Positions 39,799 through 49,960 are shown, counted from the stretch's first letter. The stretch: 64,000 nt of DNA from Idiomarina aquatica (GCF_003987185.1 NZ_PIPS01000001.1:434001-498000); one strand, 5' to 3'. Notes: generated by a model not told the origin, from the sequence alone. Translations and numbers: made by a program.

Positions 39799-40062
39799 TC
39801 AGACGCCTTCCAGCTTCGCCATGAGGTTTTGCACGTGCGCCTGATCCGCAGGCGCCAGTTCATGCTTTGCCTGCTCAACCGCAGCACGCAGGTGCGGCAT
39901 GATCAACGCCGGATCGGTTTCTCCGTTCATTTCCATTTTCGCAATCACCAAATCAAAGTGTCCGCGCAAATAACCACTGGCAAACAGCTCATCATCGGTG
40001 CCGTCGACATAGGCTTGATCAAATACGGCTTCCAGTTGTTCCACCACGACGTTAAGCGACAT
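39799..40062 (-). CDS. yfcL: YfcL family protein
   Basis: 87 aa. The pattern DDELFASGYLRGHFDLVIAK matches E. coli YfcL closely, and the gene has the same neighbour (mnmC). Small soluble helical protein of unknown function; no signal peptide. Convergent with mnmC, only 13 nt between stops. Confidence 0.88.
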   Translation of the reverse strand: MSLNVVVEQLEAVFDQAYVDGTDDELFASGYLRGHFDLVIAKMEMNGETDPALIMPHLRAAVEQAKHELAPADQAHVQNLMAKLEGV

Positions 40063-40172
40063 AAGGTATCCTTTTCATGATAAGTTGGCGGCCATTTTAA
40101 CCAGCTTTTTGTTACAATGCATCCGCACCTACACGAACATTATCGTCGATCCGACAGGAGACGTCTTAGCCT

Positions 40173-40700
40173 ATGTCACTAAAAATCGGTTTATTTTATG
40201 GTTCAACCACCTGCTATACCGAAATCGCAGCGGAGAAAATTCAGCAGGCGATTGGCGCCGACATCGTGTCGCTTTACAACATCAAAGACACCCCTCTGGC
40301 CGAAGCCGAGCAGTTTGACATTCTGATTTTCGGGATATCCACCTGGGACTTCGGTGAGCTGCAGGAAGACTGGGAAAGCCACTGGGACGACATCACCCCG
40401 CTTAACCTGGACGGCAAGCTGGTTGCGCTATACGGTATGGGCGACCAGGAAGGCTACACCGACTGGTTTCAGGACGCCCTTGGCATGTTGCATGACGCCA
40501 TTGCCGACAAAAATTGTAAACGCATTGGCTTTTGGCCCAACCAGGGCTACGACTTCGCTGCGTCAAAAGCATTGACCGAGGATCAGCAATATTTTGTTGG
40601 ACTGTCGCTGGATGAAGATTCACAGTATGAATTGTCCGATGAGCGCATCGAACAGTGGACCACTCAATTGCTGGAAGAAATCGCAGAACAACTGGAATAA
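40173..40700 (+). CDS. fldB: Flavodoxin (FldB type)
   Basis: 175 aa FMN electron carrier. The phosphate loop GLFYGSTTCYTE, FGISTWDFGELQEDWE and ALYGMGDQEGY mark a long-chain flavodoxin close to E. coli FldB, including the CYTE variant. AGGAG lies upstream. It is followed 16 nt later by the metalloprotease gene, so the two may share a transcript, though no functional tie is evident. Confidence 0.93.
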   Translation: MSLKIGLFYGSTTCYTEIAAEKIQQAIGADIVSLYNIKDTPLAEAEQFDILIFGISTWDFGELQEDWESHWDDITPLNLDGKLVALYGMGDQEGYTDWFQDALGMLHDAIADKNCKRIGFWPNQGYDFAASKALTEDQQYFVGLSLDEDSQYELSDERIEQWTTQLLEEIAEQLE

Positions 40701-40716
40701 TAATAAGGAACCCGTT

Positions 40717-43128
40717 ATGCGGCACGTTATTAGTTTAACCCTACTCATCCTAAGCCTCGCCTGGGTGCCGGCCGTTGACGCAGACGCTGACGTCCCGACG
40801 GTGGCAAGTTTTACCGAGTCGCTGCAACAACACCAGGGCTTTTATACCTTTTACCACGATCAGCACAACGGCAAAATTTACCTGCAGGTGCCGGTCGATG
40901 GTGACGCCTTTATTTTTCAAACCTCGTTGCCCTGGGGGCTTGGCTCCAATGACATCGGTTTGGATCGCGGTCAACTTGGCCAGACGCAGTTAGCGTCGTT
41001 TCATGTCGAGGGCGATAAAGCCTTACTGTTAGCGCATAACACCGGGTTTCGCGCCAGCAGCCGTAACCAGGCCGAACGCGACAGCGTCAACGAAGCCTTT
41101 GCCGACAGCGCACTGTATGGCTTTAACGTGGTCGCGCGCGCCGACGACGGCAATTCGGTACTGATCGATTACACCCCGTATTTGCTGTCCGATGTCCACG
41201 GCGTCAGTCAGCGGCTGAAATCCACCAACCAGGGTAGCTTTAGCGTCGACAGCAGCCGTTCGGTGATTTATCCGGCGCGCAGTAAAGCCTTTGTCGATAA
41301 CACCGAGCTCGAAGCCAAAGTCACGTTTACCGGTGAAGGCAACGGCCGTTATCTGCGTCAGGTGGCAGCCGACAGCAATGCGCTGACGCTGCACCTGCAT
41401 CACTCCTTCATCCGCCTGCCGGACGACAACTACACGCCGCGAGCTTTCCATCCCAACAGCGGCTTTTGGGCCGAAACCTTTGTCGACTATTCCGCGCCGC
41501 TGGGCAGTGATCTGGAAACCAAAGTAATCCCCCGTCACCGGCTCAACAAAAAAGACCCTATCGCCTCCCGCAGTGAAGCGCGTGAGCCTATTGTCTACTA
41601 CCTGGATCCGGGCGCACCGGAGCCGGTGAAAAGCGCATTGCTTGAAGGGGCACAATGGTGGGCACAGGCGTTTGACGCCATCGGTTACGAAAACGCGTTT
41701 CAAGTCAAAGTATTACCGGACGGCGCTGACCCGATGGACGTACGCTACAACGTCATCCAGTGGGTGCATCGTGCCACCCGTGGCTGGTCCTATGGTTCGT
41801 CGGTGATCGACCCGCGTACCGGCGAAATCATCAAAGGTCACGTGACACTCGGTTCATTGCGCGTTCGTCAGGACATGAAAATCGCCGAAGGCCTGCTCGG
41901 TCCATTTCATCGCGATAACCGCGCCGAGTTGAAGGAAACCATCGAGGCCATGGCTCTGGCGCGTATCCGCCAGCTCAGCGCCCACGAAATTGGCCACACC
42001 CTGGGTATCGCCCATAACTTTGCCGCATCACCGCAGGACCGGGCTTCCGTGATGGATTACCCGCACCCGCTGGTCACCCTCACCACTGACGGCACGCTGA
42101 GCCTGCAAGAGGCTTACGACGTCGGTTTGGGTGATTGGGACAAACAAGTCATTGCGTACGGCTACAGTGACTTTGGCGGTATGCCGTCGGAGTCAGAACA
42201 GTTGCAACGTATTCTGGCCGAAAACCAGCAACTGGGGCTCGAATTTATTTCCGACCGCGACGCCCGCCCCGTTAGCGGCGCGCACCCCACCGCTCACCTG
42301 TGGGACAATGGTGCCGACCCGGTGACCGAACTGCAGCGGATTCTGACCGTGCGCGAACAAGTTTTGCAAAACTTTGGTCAGAGCCAACTGCCTGCTGACG
42401 CGCCGCTCAGCGACTTGCAGGAAGTGCTGGTACCCATGTATTTGCTGCACCGCTACCAGACCGAAGCCGCGGTTAAGGTGCTCGGCGGTGTTCACTACCG
42501 CTATTACATGAACGACAGCGCGCCGAAAAACTACCAGCCGGTTGGCGCCGCTAACCAGCAACGCGCGTTACAGCAACTGCTGAGAACCATTCGTGCCGAT
42601 CAACTGCAATTGCCGCAGCAGGTTGCACGATTGATGGTCCCTCTGGCGTATGGTTCCGCTGATAACCGCGAGCGCTTTAAAGGCCGCACCGGTTTGATCC
42701 CGGATCCGGTCAGTTGGGCAGCCAGCGCCGCGCACTTTAGCTTAACGCGAATGTTTGACAGTGCCCGCCTTAACCGCTTGCATCAACAGCACGCCCGCGA
42801 CAGCGACGTCCCTTCGGCAGCCGCGCTCTTCAATCAGGTCGCCGCAGTGGTACTGGAAGACTGGCAGCAACAACCAGATGATGTGTTGCGGCAACGGCTG
42901 CTGAGCACCGCCTTTAATGCGATGGTGAAAGCGCTGGAGGATGAACAGTTAGCACCAGAAGTGGCGTTGACACTGCGCCGTGCCTTGCAAACTCAGCAAC
43001 AAAAGCTGAGCAACAGCGATAACGGCCTGGCTAACACCTTAGCGCAGCAGTTGCAGACTTACTTAGATGAAGGAACGTGGCCAGCCAATTACCAGCCACA
43101 TCCATTACCTCCGGGTTCGCCGATTTAA
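40717..43128 (+). CDS. Exported zinc-dependent metalloprotease (DUF5117/DUF4953 type)
   Basis: 803 aa from the ATG at 40717, behind AAGGAA; the open frame further upstream overlaps fldB and is rejected. Signal peptide of about 22 residues (MRHVISLTLLILSLAWVPA). The zincin motif is H423-E-I-G-H427, extended by TLGIAHN with a third likely ligand His. The large N-terminal beta region and helical C-terminal region match the uncharacterised zincin family annotated with DUF5117 and DUF4953. Probably degrades proteins in the periplasm or outside the cell; substrate unknown. Confidence 0.88.
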   Translation: MRHVISLTLLILSLAWVPAVDADADVPTVASFTESLQQHQGFYTFYHDQHNGKIYLQVPVDGDAFIFQTSLPWGLGSNDIGLDRGQLGQTQLASFHVEGDKALLLAHNTGFRASSRNQAERDSVNEAFADSALYGFNVVARADDGNSVLIDYTPYLLSDVHGVSQRLKSTNQGSFSVDSSRSVIYPARSKAFVDNTELEAKVTFTGEGNGRYLRQVAADSNALTLHLHHSFIRLPDDNYTPRAFHPNSGFWAETFVDYSAPLGSDLETKVIPRHRLNKKDPIASRSEAREPIVYYLDPGAPEPVKSALLEGAQWWAQAFDAIGYENAFQVKVLPDGADPMDVRYNVIQWVHRATRGWSYGSSVIDPRTGEIIKGHVTLGSLRVRQDMKIAEGLLGPFHRDNRAELKETIEAMALARIRQLSAHEIGHTLGIAHNFAASPQDRASVMDYPHPLVTLTTDGTLSLQEAYDVGLGDWDKQVIAYGYSDFGGMPSESEQLQRILAENQQLGLEFISDRDARPVSGAHPTAHLWDNGADPVTELQRILTVREQVLQNFGQSQLPADAPLSDLQEVLVPMYLLHRYQTEAAVKVLGGVHYRYYMNDSAPKNYQPVGAANQQRALQQLLRTIRADQLQLPQQVARLMVPLAYGSADNRERFKGRTGLIPDPVSWAASAAHFSLTRMFDSARLNRLHQQHARDSDVPSAAALFNQVAAVVLEDWQQQPDDVLRQRLLSTAFNAMVKALEDEQLAPEVALTLRRALQTQQQKLSNSDNGLANTLAQQLQTYLDEGTWPANYQPHPLPPGSPI

Positions 43129-43144
43129 GGCGAACCCCGACGCG

Positions 43145-43537
43145 TTAAACGTCGATTTTAGCTTCGTCCAGTTCGGCTTTGGTTTTACCGTGCGGAGTCG
43201 GCTGGCGAGTTTCAGGATCAATGTGAACGAAGACAATGTCGTCCGCCACACAGATGTTTTGTTTGGTGTGTTTATTACGCACCACACAAGTAATCGTCAG
43301 TGAGCTGCGGCCGGCTTTTTTCACCTGCAGGCCAAATTCCACCACGTCCCCCTGGAACGCAGAGGTTTCAAACGTGATGGCACCGATGTGCTTGGTGACC
43401 AGGCTTTTGGCTTCCAACTGACAACTGGCGAAGATGTAGGCTTCTTCGTCAATCCATTCCAGAATACGGCCACCGAATAAAGAGCCGGCAAAGTTAAGGT
43501 CATTGGGCATAACCAAGCGGCGGGAAAGAAAACGCAT
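43145..43537 (-). CDS. Acyl-CoA thioesterase (YciA-like hotdog fold)
   Basis: 130 aa. N-terminal VMPNDLNFAGSLFGGRILEWIDE is the hotdog thioesterase signature with the usual N/D and GG residues; the C-terminal part has GRSSLTITCVV. Single-domain hotdog enzyme that cleaves acyl-CoA to acid and CoA in the cytoplasm. Convergent with the metalloprotease. Chain-length preference cannot be told from sequence. Confidence 0.87.
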   Translation of the reverse strand: MRFLSRRLVMPNDLNFAGSLFGGRILEWIDEEAYIFASCQLEAKSLVTKHIGAITFETSAFQGDVVEFGLQVKKAGRSSLTITCVVRNKHTKQNICVADDIVFVHIDPETRQPTPHGKTKAELDEAKIDV

Positions 43538-43584
43538 AGCGACTCCTTAACAAATTAAGTGAAAGAGTCGCTAAGTATAACGCA

Positions 43585-45828
43585 TTATTTTTTAAGCGTT
43601 TGTTGAAAAAAGTCGTGGATCAGCTGATGCCGGTGAATTTTCGTCGCGGTGCCATTCAGCGAGTGCTTTTTGCCCGGATAATTCATCATCTGAAATTGCT
43701 GGCGATTATCCTGCAACTGCTTGTACAACTTGGTGCTGTGGGTAAACAGCACGTTGTCATCGGCCATACCGTGATAAATGAGCAAGTCGCCCTGTAGCTT
43801 TTCCGCATACGGAAACACCGACGAATTCTGGTAAGCGTCGCCGTTTTGTGGCATGCCCATATAACGTTCGGTGTAGTGCGTGTCATACAACGCCCAGTCG
43901 GTAACCGGAGCACCCGATACGCCCGCCGCAAAATAATCCGGCGCTTTAAACATCGACATTAACGTCATGTAACCACCGTAACTGTGACCATAGATGCCGA
44001 TCCGATCCGGGTCGACAAAGTCCAACGTGCGCAAGTAGTCGACACCACGCATCTGATCGCGCACTTCCGGCTCTCCCATAGCGCGGTAAATTGGCGCTTC
44101 AAAGGCTTTGCCGCGATTGGCTGAGCCGCGGTTATCAAGGCTGAAGACCACGTACCCCTGTTGTGCCATGTACTGCACAAACAGGTTACCCCAGCCTTTA
44201 TCGACGACCTGCACGCCCGGTCCGCCATAAACGTATACCATCACCGGATATTGCTTCTGACTGTCAAAATTGGCCGGTTTGGTCAGCTGATAATATAACG
44301 TCTGGCCGTCATCAGCTTCCAGCGTGCCGTAGTCTGGATACAACCAGTCCCGGTAATACGGCTTCAGCGGATGGTTTTTGTTAATTTCATTCTGATTCAA
44401 CCACGCCAGTCGTTCCCCGGTCGGTCCGTGCAAGCTAACCTGCGGCGGTTGCTCAGGCGATTCAAAGGTATCCAGGTAAGATTGTGCATCACTGGCAAAT
44501 ACAATACTGTGAATGCCTTCGCGCTCGGTAATGCGGCTTGGCGAGCCCGGCGAACCGGTGTTTAGCTGATTACGGTACAGGTGACGTTCCAGCGGTGACG
44601 ACTGACGACCACTAAAATAAATCACACCGGTTTGCTCATCAATGGCTTCCAATTCGTCCACCGCCCAATTACCGGCGGTTAACTGACGAATTAAACTGCC
44701 GTCCACGCGATACAGGTACAAATGCTTATAGCCACTGCGCTCAGACGCCCAGACAAAGTGTTTGTTGTCGTTCAAAAAGTACAGATCATCATGGATGTTC
44801 ACCCAGCTGTCGCTGGTTTCGGTGATCAGCACTTGCTGCTTCAGTGCCTCGGTTTCCACCAACCGCAGTTCCAGGGTTTGCTGATCGCGACTTTGCCACT
44901 GGTAAGTAAACCGTTTGCCGTCGTTCATCCAGTTAACCCGCGCCAGATAGCCATCCCCTAACTCGGACAAACCCAGCCACTGAATGGTCGACTCCAGGCT
45001 CTGTTCACGCTCAGACAGCTTCACCCAACCCAGGTCAATATCGACATTGTCGGTACCGGCAAACGGATAACGCTGCTCGATCATATCGATACGGTCGGCA
45101 TAGATTTCGCTGCGGGTGGCAATGTCAACCGGTGTTTCGTCAACCTTGGTTAACACCAATGACGACTCATCCGGCGCCCACCAATAACCGGTCATGCGAT
45201 CCATCTCTTCCTGTGCGACAAATTCCGCCATGCCAAATTTGATAACACCACCACCAGAGTGTGTGATCGCCTGCTCTTTGCCGCTGTCCAGATGCACGGT
45301 GTACAGGTTTTGCTCACGAATAAAGGACACATAATTGCCCTGCGGCGATAGCCGCGCATCGGTTTCAAACGCCTCAGTATCGGTAATCTGACGCGCTTTG
45401 CCTTGCGCTAAATCGTAGTAATAGACGTCGCCGTTAAGCGGGAACAATAACGCGTCGGACTGCGCCGACCATTGATAGGAAACAATCCCCGAGCCGCTCA
45501 AGCGTAGCCGTTCACGCCGCGCTTTTTCTTCGTCGGAGAGGTTCTCCGGGCCCGAATAAAGGCTGTCGGAATTCACCAGCAGACGGTGTTCACCGGAGTC
45601 AATTTGATACTGCCAAAGGTCATAACGACTGGCGTCGTCATCACGCCCTTTCAGATAGGTCAGTGACTGACCGTCCGGCGCAAAACGTAAGGCACGAATG
45701 GATTCGCCGGACAGTGCCGGCGCCGAGAAAATTCGTTCGATGGTCAGCTGCTCAGCGGCAGCCGGGGTTGAACATAAACTTGCTGATACCGCGGTAACCG
45801 CCGCAGCCAGCATAGAAAAACGCAGCAT
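43585..45828 (-). CDS. Exported prolyl oligopeptidase-family peptidase (S9, DPP IV-like)
   Basis: 747 aa with a signal peptide (about 25 residues). N-terminal DPP IV beta-propeller region, then the alpha/beta hydrolase domain with Ser616 in GHSYGGY, an Asp in MADDNVLF and a His in KKHSLNG. EEMDRMTGYWWAPDES holds the Glu pair-type motif used by DPP IV to bind the peptide N-terminus. Likely removes N-terminal dipeptides after proline or alanine in the periplasm. Tandem with, and downstream of, the TonB receptor gene but 104 nt apart. Confidence 0.92.
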   Translation of the reverse strand: MLRFSMLAAAVTAVSASLCSTPAAAEQLTIERIFSAPALSGESIRALRFAPDGQSLTYLKGRDDDASRYDLWQYQIDSGEHRLLVNSDSLYSGPENLSDEEKARRERLRLSGSGIVSYQWSAQSDALLFPLNGDVYYYDLAQGKARQITDTEAFETDARLSPQGNYVSFIREQNLYTVHLDSGKEQAITHSGGGVIKFGMAEFVAQEEMDRMTGYWWAPDESSLVLTKVDETPVDIATRSEIYADRIDMIEQRYPFAGTDNVDIDLGWVKLSEREQSLESTIQWLGLSELGDGYLARVNWMNDGKRFTYQWQSRDQQTLELRLVETEALKQQVLITETSDSWVNIHDDLYFLNDNKHFVWASERSGYKHLYLYRVDGSLIRQLTAGNWAVDELEAIDEQTGVIYFSGRQSSPLERHLYRNQLNTGSPGSPSRITEREGIHSIVFASDAQSYLDTFESPEQPPQVSLHGPTGERLAWLNQNEINKNHPLKPYYRDWLYPDYGTLEADDGQTLYYQLTKPANFDSQKQYPVMVYVYGGPGVQVVDKGWGNLFVQYMAQQGYVVFSLDNRGSANRGKAFEAPIYRAMGEPEVRDQMRGVDYLRTLDFVDPDRIGIYGHSYGGYMTLMSMFKAPDYFAAGVSGAPVTDWALYDTHYTERYMGMPQNGDAYQNSSVFPYAEKLQGDLLIYHGMADDNVLFTHSTKLYKQLQDNRQQFQMMNYPGKKHSLNGTATKIHRHQLIHDFFQQTLKK

Positions 45829-45932
45829 ATCGGGTGTCCTTGCTTGCTATCAAAGCGTTGCTCATATTGATAACGTGCAAGCATACCAAATAATGCTGCG
45901 TTATACTGTTACGCTGCGATTAACGGTGCGCT

Positions 45933-48131
45933 TCAGAAGTTTATTGACACCCCTAATTGCAGGTTACGTCCGGCCATCGGCACGTCGTCTTTCAAAAACG
46001 AGCTGTGTACCAGACCCAACTGGTTAGTCAGGTTCTCACCCTTCAGATAAACCGTGGCACCATACTGCGCCAGCCACTGCGGGTAATAATTCAACCGCGC
46101 ATCCAACAACCCAAACGCTGGTGTGACGGTTTCGTTGGTGGCGATACGATCCTGTTCCAGGTAGCGGGTATAGCCCAGCGCCGCATCCCACTGTTGAGCC
46201 TGATAACGGGCTTCGATACCGACCCGCTGCGCCGGAATACGCGGCAAGTCATCACCACCGCGCTGCTTCGCACGAGTGTAATCACTGAAGCCGTGCAACG
46301 ACCATTGGTCGTCGATGCGGTAGCTCAGATCCAGTTCATAGCCATAAAGTTCGGCATCGGTCTGCGCAAACTGTACCACTTGCAGACCCTCTTCAGCGCC
46401 GTGATCATGCTCGTCATGCGGCTCTTCGTGGCCTTCCTCATGGCCTTCCTCATGAGCTTCTTCATGGCCTTCGTCGGTGTGCAGCAAGTTACTGCTGATG
46501 CCGGTAAAGCGTTCATAGATAAAGTCGTCAACGCGGTTATAGAACACGTTTAACTCGGCGTGCAGTTGTTCGTTTTCGTAGTGAAACCCAACGTCGATGT
46601 TGTTCGATGTTTCGGTATTCAGCGCGTGCCCGGCTTCTTCAATGTGATATTCGCCGTTGTCTTCCGCATGCAACTCGTAGAAAGTACCTAATTCGTAGGT
46701 GCGGGTGGCGAAATGCTCGCCGTTAGCAAACACTTCAGTAGCACTCGGCGCACGCTCAGCATGGCTCAAATTAACCGATACCGAACTGAATTTATCAAAG
46801 TGGTAGAGGTAGCCGGCCGACGCTGATACCGAGTTGAAGGTATCCAGGCGTACGTCGTCGCTGGCCAATGTGGTGCGCTCGTAGCGTGCGCCCAAATCCA
46901 CGTGATGGTCACCAAATTCCTGTTCCACCAACCAAAATACGCCTTGCGAACGGCGTGAGGTATCCGGCGTAAAGGCTTCTGCACCAAAGGCTTGCTTGTC
47001 ACTGATGTCCCACTGATAACCCAGAGCGCCACTCCAGCCGCCTAACGGCTCATGCTTGGCGATCACGCGCAATTCTTTTTGCTGATTCTTAAACTGGGTG
47101 CCGAGGATGTCACCTTCAACTTCGCTGTGCTGATAATCGGTTAGGCCGGCACGAAACTCCAGCGCTTCGAAACCCTGCAGCGGCGCATTAAACTGGCCGG
47201 CGAACTGCCAGCGTTGTTGCTCCAGATCGGCAAACGGCAGCGCTTCGCCCTCATGCTCATCATGTTCGTCATGCTCCTCCAGCGCTCCGTGCTCGTCCTC
47301 GTGCTCTTCCTCTTCTTCATGACCGTGATCTTCATGGGCATGACCGGGAATACCGTATTGCATGTTCAGCGCTTCGTAGCTCACACCAAAGTAGCCCCAG
47401 TCACCGTGGTATGAAGTGCCCAGGCTGGCACCGTCAGAATCGGCAAAGCTGTTTTCGACAACATCAACCACTTCGCCTTCGTCGTTAAGGAACGTCGGTG
47501 TTTCAAAATCATCCGCACGGCGATAATGCGCATCCGCGTAAAACGTCCAACTGCCGTTACCCGCGGTAATGTTATAAGATGCCTCTTTTTGGTCATTAAC
47601 CGTAGCACCACGAAGGTTCGCGTTACCGCTTAAACCGTACACCGGTTCCGCCGGAATGCGTCCGTCGACCACATTAATCACACCGCCAATGGCGCCACTG
47701 CCGTACAACAAGGTAGCCGGACCGCGTAACACTTCAATTTGTTCAGCGCTGCTGGTTTCCGTGGTCACCGCATGATCCGGGCTGCCGCGCGAAACGTCAC
47801 CGCTGTCCAGACCATTTTGCGTCACCTTAACCCGCGGGCCGTCAAGGCCACGAATGATTGGGCTACCGGCACCGGCGGTATAGTGGGTGTTGTTAATACC
47901 CGGTTCCAGCGCCAACGTTTCACCCAACGTCTGCGAATGCTTTTGTTTAAGCTCATCACCGCTTATGATGTTAACCGGCTGAGTTGACTCCAGCGCGGTT
48001 TTATTCAACGGATTCGCACGGATAACGATGGTTTCATCCACCGGCTGCTGTGTGGTTTCCGCGGCCTGTTGGGCGCTCGCAGCGCAGGCCGTCATACTTA
48101 AAACACTCAAGGTAATGGCATTCAACTTCAC
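45933..48131 (-). CDS. TonB-dependent outer-membrane receptor, probable zinc uptake (ZnuD-like)
   Basis: 732 aa from a GTG at 48131 with AAGGAC at 7 nt; an ATG 33 nt upstream would place its start inside the predicted Zur box. Signal peptide (KLNAITLSVLSMTACAASAQ), plug domain (about 40-150; TLGETLALEPGI, IRGLDGPRVKV), then a 22-strand-type barrel ending in NLQLGVSINF. Two very His/Glu/Asp-rich loops (near residues 265-300 and 550-580) are typical of zinc receptors such as ZnuD, which load metal at the cell surface. The Zur box supports zinc as substrate. Confidence 0.9.
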   Translation of the reverse strand: MKLNAITLSVLSMTACAASAQQAAETTQQPVDETIVIRANPLNKTALESTQPVNIISGDELKQKHSQTLGETLALEPGINNTHYTAGAGSPIIRGLDGPRVKVTQNGLDSGDVSRGSPDHAVTTETSSAEQIEVLRGPATLLYGSGAIGGVINVVDGRIPAEPVYGLSGNANLRGATVNDQKEASYNITAGNGSWTFYADAHYRRADDFETPTFLNDEGEVVDVVENSFADSDGASLGTSYHGDWGYFGVSYEALNMQYGIPGHAHEDHGHEEEEEHEDEHGALEEHDEHDEHEGEALPFADLEQQRWQFAGQFNAPLQGFEALEFRAGLTDYQHSEVEGDILGTQFKNQQKELRVIAKHEPLGGWSGALGYQWDISDKQAFGAEAFTPDTSRRSQGVFWLVEQEFGDHHVDLGARYERTTLASDDVRLDTFNSVSASAGYLYHFDKFSSVSVNLSHAERAPSATEVFANGEHFATRTYELGTFYELHAEDNGEYHIEEAGHALNTETSNNIDVGFHYENEQLHAELNVFYNRVDDFIYERFTGISSNLLHTDEGHEEAHEEGHEEGHEEPHDEHDHGAEEGLQVVQFAQTDAELYGYELDLSYRIDDQWSLHGFSDYTRAKQRGGDDLPRIPAQRVGIEARYQAQQWDAALGYTRYLEQDRIATNETVTPAFGLLDARLNYYPQWLAQYGATVYLKGENLTNQLGLVHSSFLKDDVPMAGRNLQLGVSINF

Positions 48132-48162
48132 GATACTGTCCTTCTCATTGCTTAACCGACTC

Positions 48163-48181
48163 AATGTAATAATATAACATT
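48163..48181 (-). promoter_or_regulatory. Predicted Zur operator
   Basis: AATGTAATAATATAACATT differs at one position from the gammaproteobacterial Zur-type palindrome (AATGTTATAATATAACATT). It lies 31 nt upstream of the GTG start of the TonB receptor, where a bound repressor would block transcription when zinc is plentiful. Confidence 0.7.
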
Positions 48182-48305
48182 ACACTTGCTGTTTACGATT
48201 TGCAACACTCTTAGGTTCACCTGCGGCTAGTGCTGAACGGATAGCTGAGGTACACTGGCAAAGCTAAATCAACATCTTTTAATAACAATACGTTGTGAGA
48301 ACACC

Positions 48306-49958
48306 ATGAAGAAGTTAACTCGTCTGCTGTTACCCGCCGCCGTTGCGGCAACGCTCGCCGCTTGTGGCGCGCAGGACGCTCCTGCGAAAAATGTCAGCGT
48401 CAGTGCGCAACAGGAAAACATCCGCGCGCATTTAGAATTTCTTGCCAGTGATGACTTAAAAGGTCGTCAAACCGGCAGCGAAGGACACGAAATCGCCTCG
48501 AAATACATCGTCAGCGAATTCAAACAACTGGGTCTTGAACCAGCAGGCGAAGATGGCACCTACTATCAACGCATCCCGTTCCGCACCAGCATGCTGGTCG
48601 CCGATAGCGCCGAAATGGTGTATTCCCGCGACGGCGAAGAGATGAGCTTTGAGTTTGGTAAAGAATTTATTACAGGTCCAAGCCATTACAGCGAACGCAC
48701 TGAAGTGACCGCACCACTGGTGTTTGTCGGCTACGGTATGGAAGCCCCGGAATTTGGTCTCAACGACTACGAAGGCCTTGATATTGAAGGTAAAATCGTA
48801 GTGATGTTGACCGGCCGTCCGGAAAACCTGCCCAGCGAAGAAGGCGCTCACCTGGCCAACATTAAAAACGACATCGCCCGTGAAAAAGGCGCCGTCGGTA
48901 TCATTACCTTGCATACCCCGGTACGTGAAGAAGTGCGTAAGTTCGAAACCAGCGTTTACTACACCAAAACGCCTCGCATGACCTGGATCGGTCCAAACGG
49001 TCTGCCGCAGGGTCAGGAACAACAGCTGATGGGTTCTGCGTATCTCGACGATGAGCCGGCACAAAAACTGTTTGCCAATGCGCCCACAGCGCTGGACACC
49101 ATTTTTGAACAAATTCAGGAAGATCCTAACTTCTCACCAAAAGGTTTCGCACTGGACGGCTCGGTGAAACTGGTGAAAGAATCGACCCACGAAGAAACCA
49201 GCAGCCCGAACGTGGCAGCGGTATTACCGGGCACCGATCCGAACCTGAAAGACGAGTACGTCGTTTACACCGCGCACTCAGACCACATCGGTGTGGTGAA
49301 AGACATGAGCAGTGATGACACCATCAACAACGGTGCCATGGACAACGCCTCCGGTGTTTCTGTAATGCTGGAAACCGCGCGTATGTTTGTTGAGTCAGGT
49401 ATCGACAACAAACGGTCAATCATGTTCTTGTCGGTAACCGCGGAAGAAAAAGGCCTGCTTGGCGCCGATTACTTCGCCAATAACCCAACCGTACCGTTAA
49501 ACAGCATCGTCGCTAACGTAAACCTGGATATGCCGGTGCTACTGTACGATTTTGCCGACGTCATCGCCTTTGGTGCTTCGCACTCAACACTGGGTGACAC
49601 GGTAACCAAAGCCGCGGAAAAATACGATACCGAGCAAAGCCCGGATCCAATGCCTGAACAGGCGATCTTTACCCGTTCAGACCATTACACCCTGGTGAAA
49701 AAAGGTATTCCGGCGGTGTTCCTGATGACTGGCTTTACCTCTCGCACCGAAGGCGAAGACGGTGGCGAAGTCTGGGGTAAATTCTTTGCGGAACATTACC
49801 ACCGCCCAAGCGATGACTTGAAGGTACACGATGTGAACTACGAAGCGGGCGCACGCTTCACCAACATCAACTTCGAAATCGGCAAAGAAATCGCTAACGC
49901 GGACCAGCGCCCACAATGGTTGGAAGACTCTTACTTCGGTAAGCAGTTCCAGGAGTAA
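48306..49958 (+). CDS. M28 family zinc aminopeptidase lipoprotein
   Basis: 550 aa. Signal ending in the lipobox LAAC. A protease-associated (PA) insert lies near residues 130-230. The M28 catalytic part has YTAHSDHIG (His and Asp ligands), MDNASG, TAEEKGLLGADYF (Glu pair) and a late FTRSDHYTL with a His ligand. Expected to be a lipid-anchored di-zinc aminopeptidase facing the periplasm or cell surface. Divergent from the zinc receptor gene, 174 nt apart. A zinc enzyme beside a Zur site may be chance. Confidence 0.92.
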   Translation: MKKLTRLLLPAAVAATLAACGAQDAPAKNVSVSAQQENIRAHLEFLASDDLKGRQTGSEGHEIASKYIVSEFKQLGLEPAGEDGTYYQRIPFRTSMLVADSAEMVYSRDGEEMSFEFGKEFITGPSHYSERTEVTAPLVFVGYGMEAPEFGLNDYEGLDIEGKIVVMLTGRPENLPSEEGAHLANIKNDIAREKGAVGIITLHTPVREEVRKFETSVYYTKTPRMTWIGPNGLPQGQEQQLMGSAYLDDEPAQKLFANAPTALDTIFEQIQEDPNFSPKGFALDGSVKLVKESTHEETSSPNVAAVLPGTDPNLKDEYVVYTAHSDHIGVVKDMSSDDTINNGAMDNASGVSVMLETARMFVESGIDNKRSIMFLSVTAEEKGLLGADYFANNPTVPLNSIVANVNLDMPVLLYDFADVIAFGASHSTLGDTVTKAAEKYDTEQSPDPMPEQAIFTRSDHYTLVKKGIPAVFLMTGFTSRTEGEDGGEVWGKFFAEHYHRPSDDLKVHDVNYEAGARFTNINFEIGKEIANADQRPQWLEDSYFGKQFQE

Positions 49959-49960
49959 CA

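Noticed and set aside
40594..40716. N-terminal extension of the metalloprotease inside fldB
   Set aside because: The extension lacks a signal peptide, overlaps fldB in another frame, and the ATG at 40717 has a good ribosome site followed by a signal peptide.
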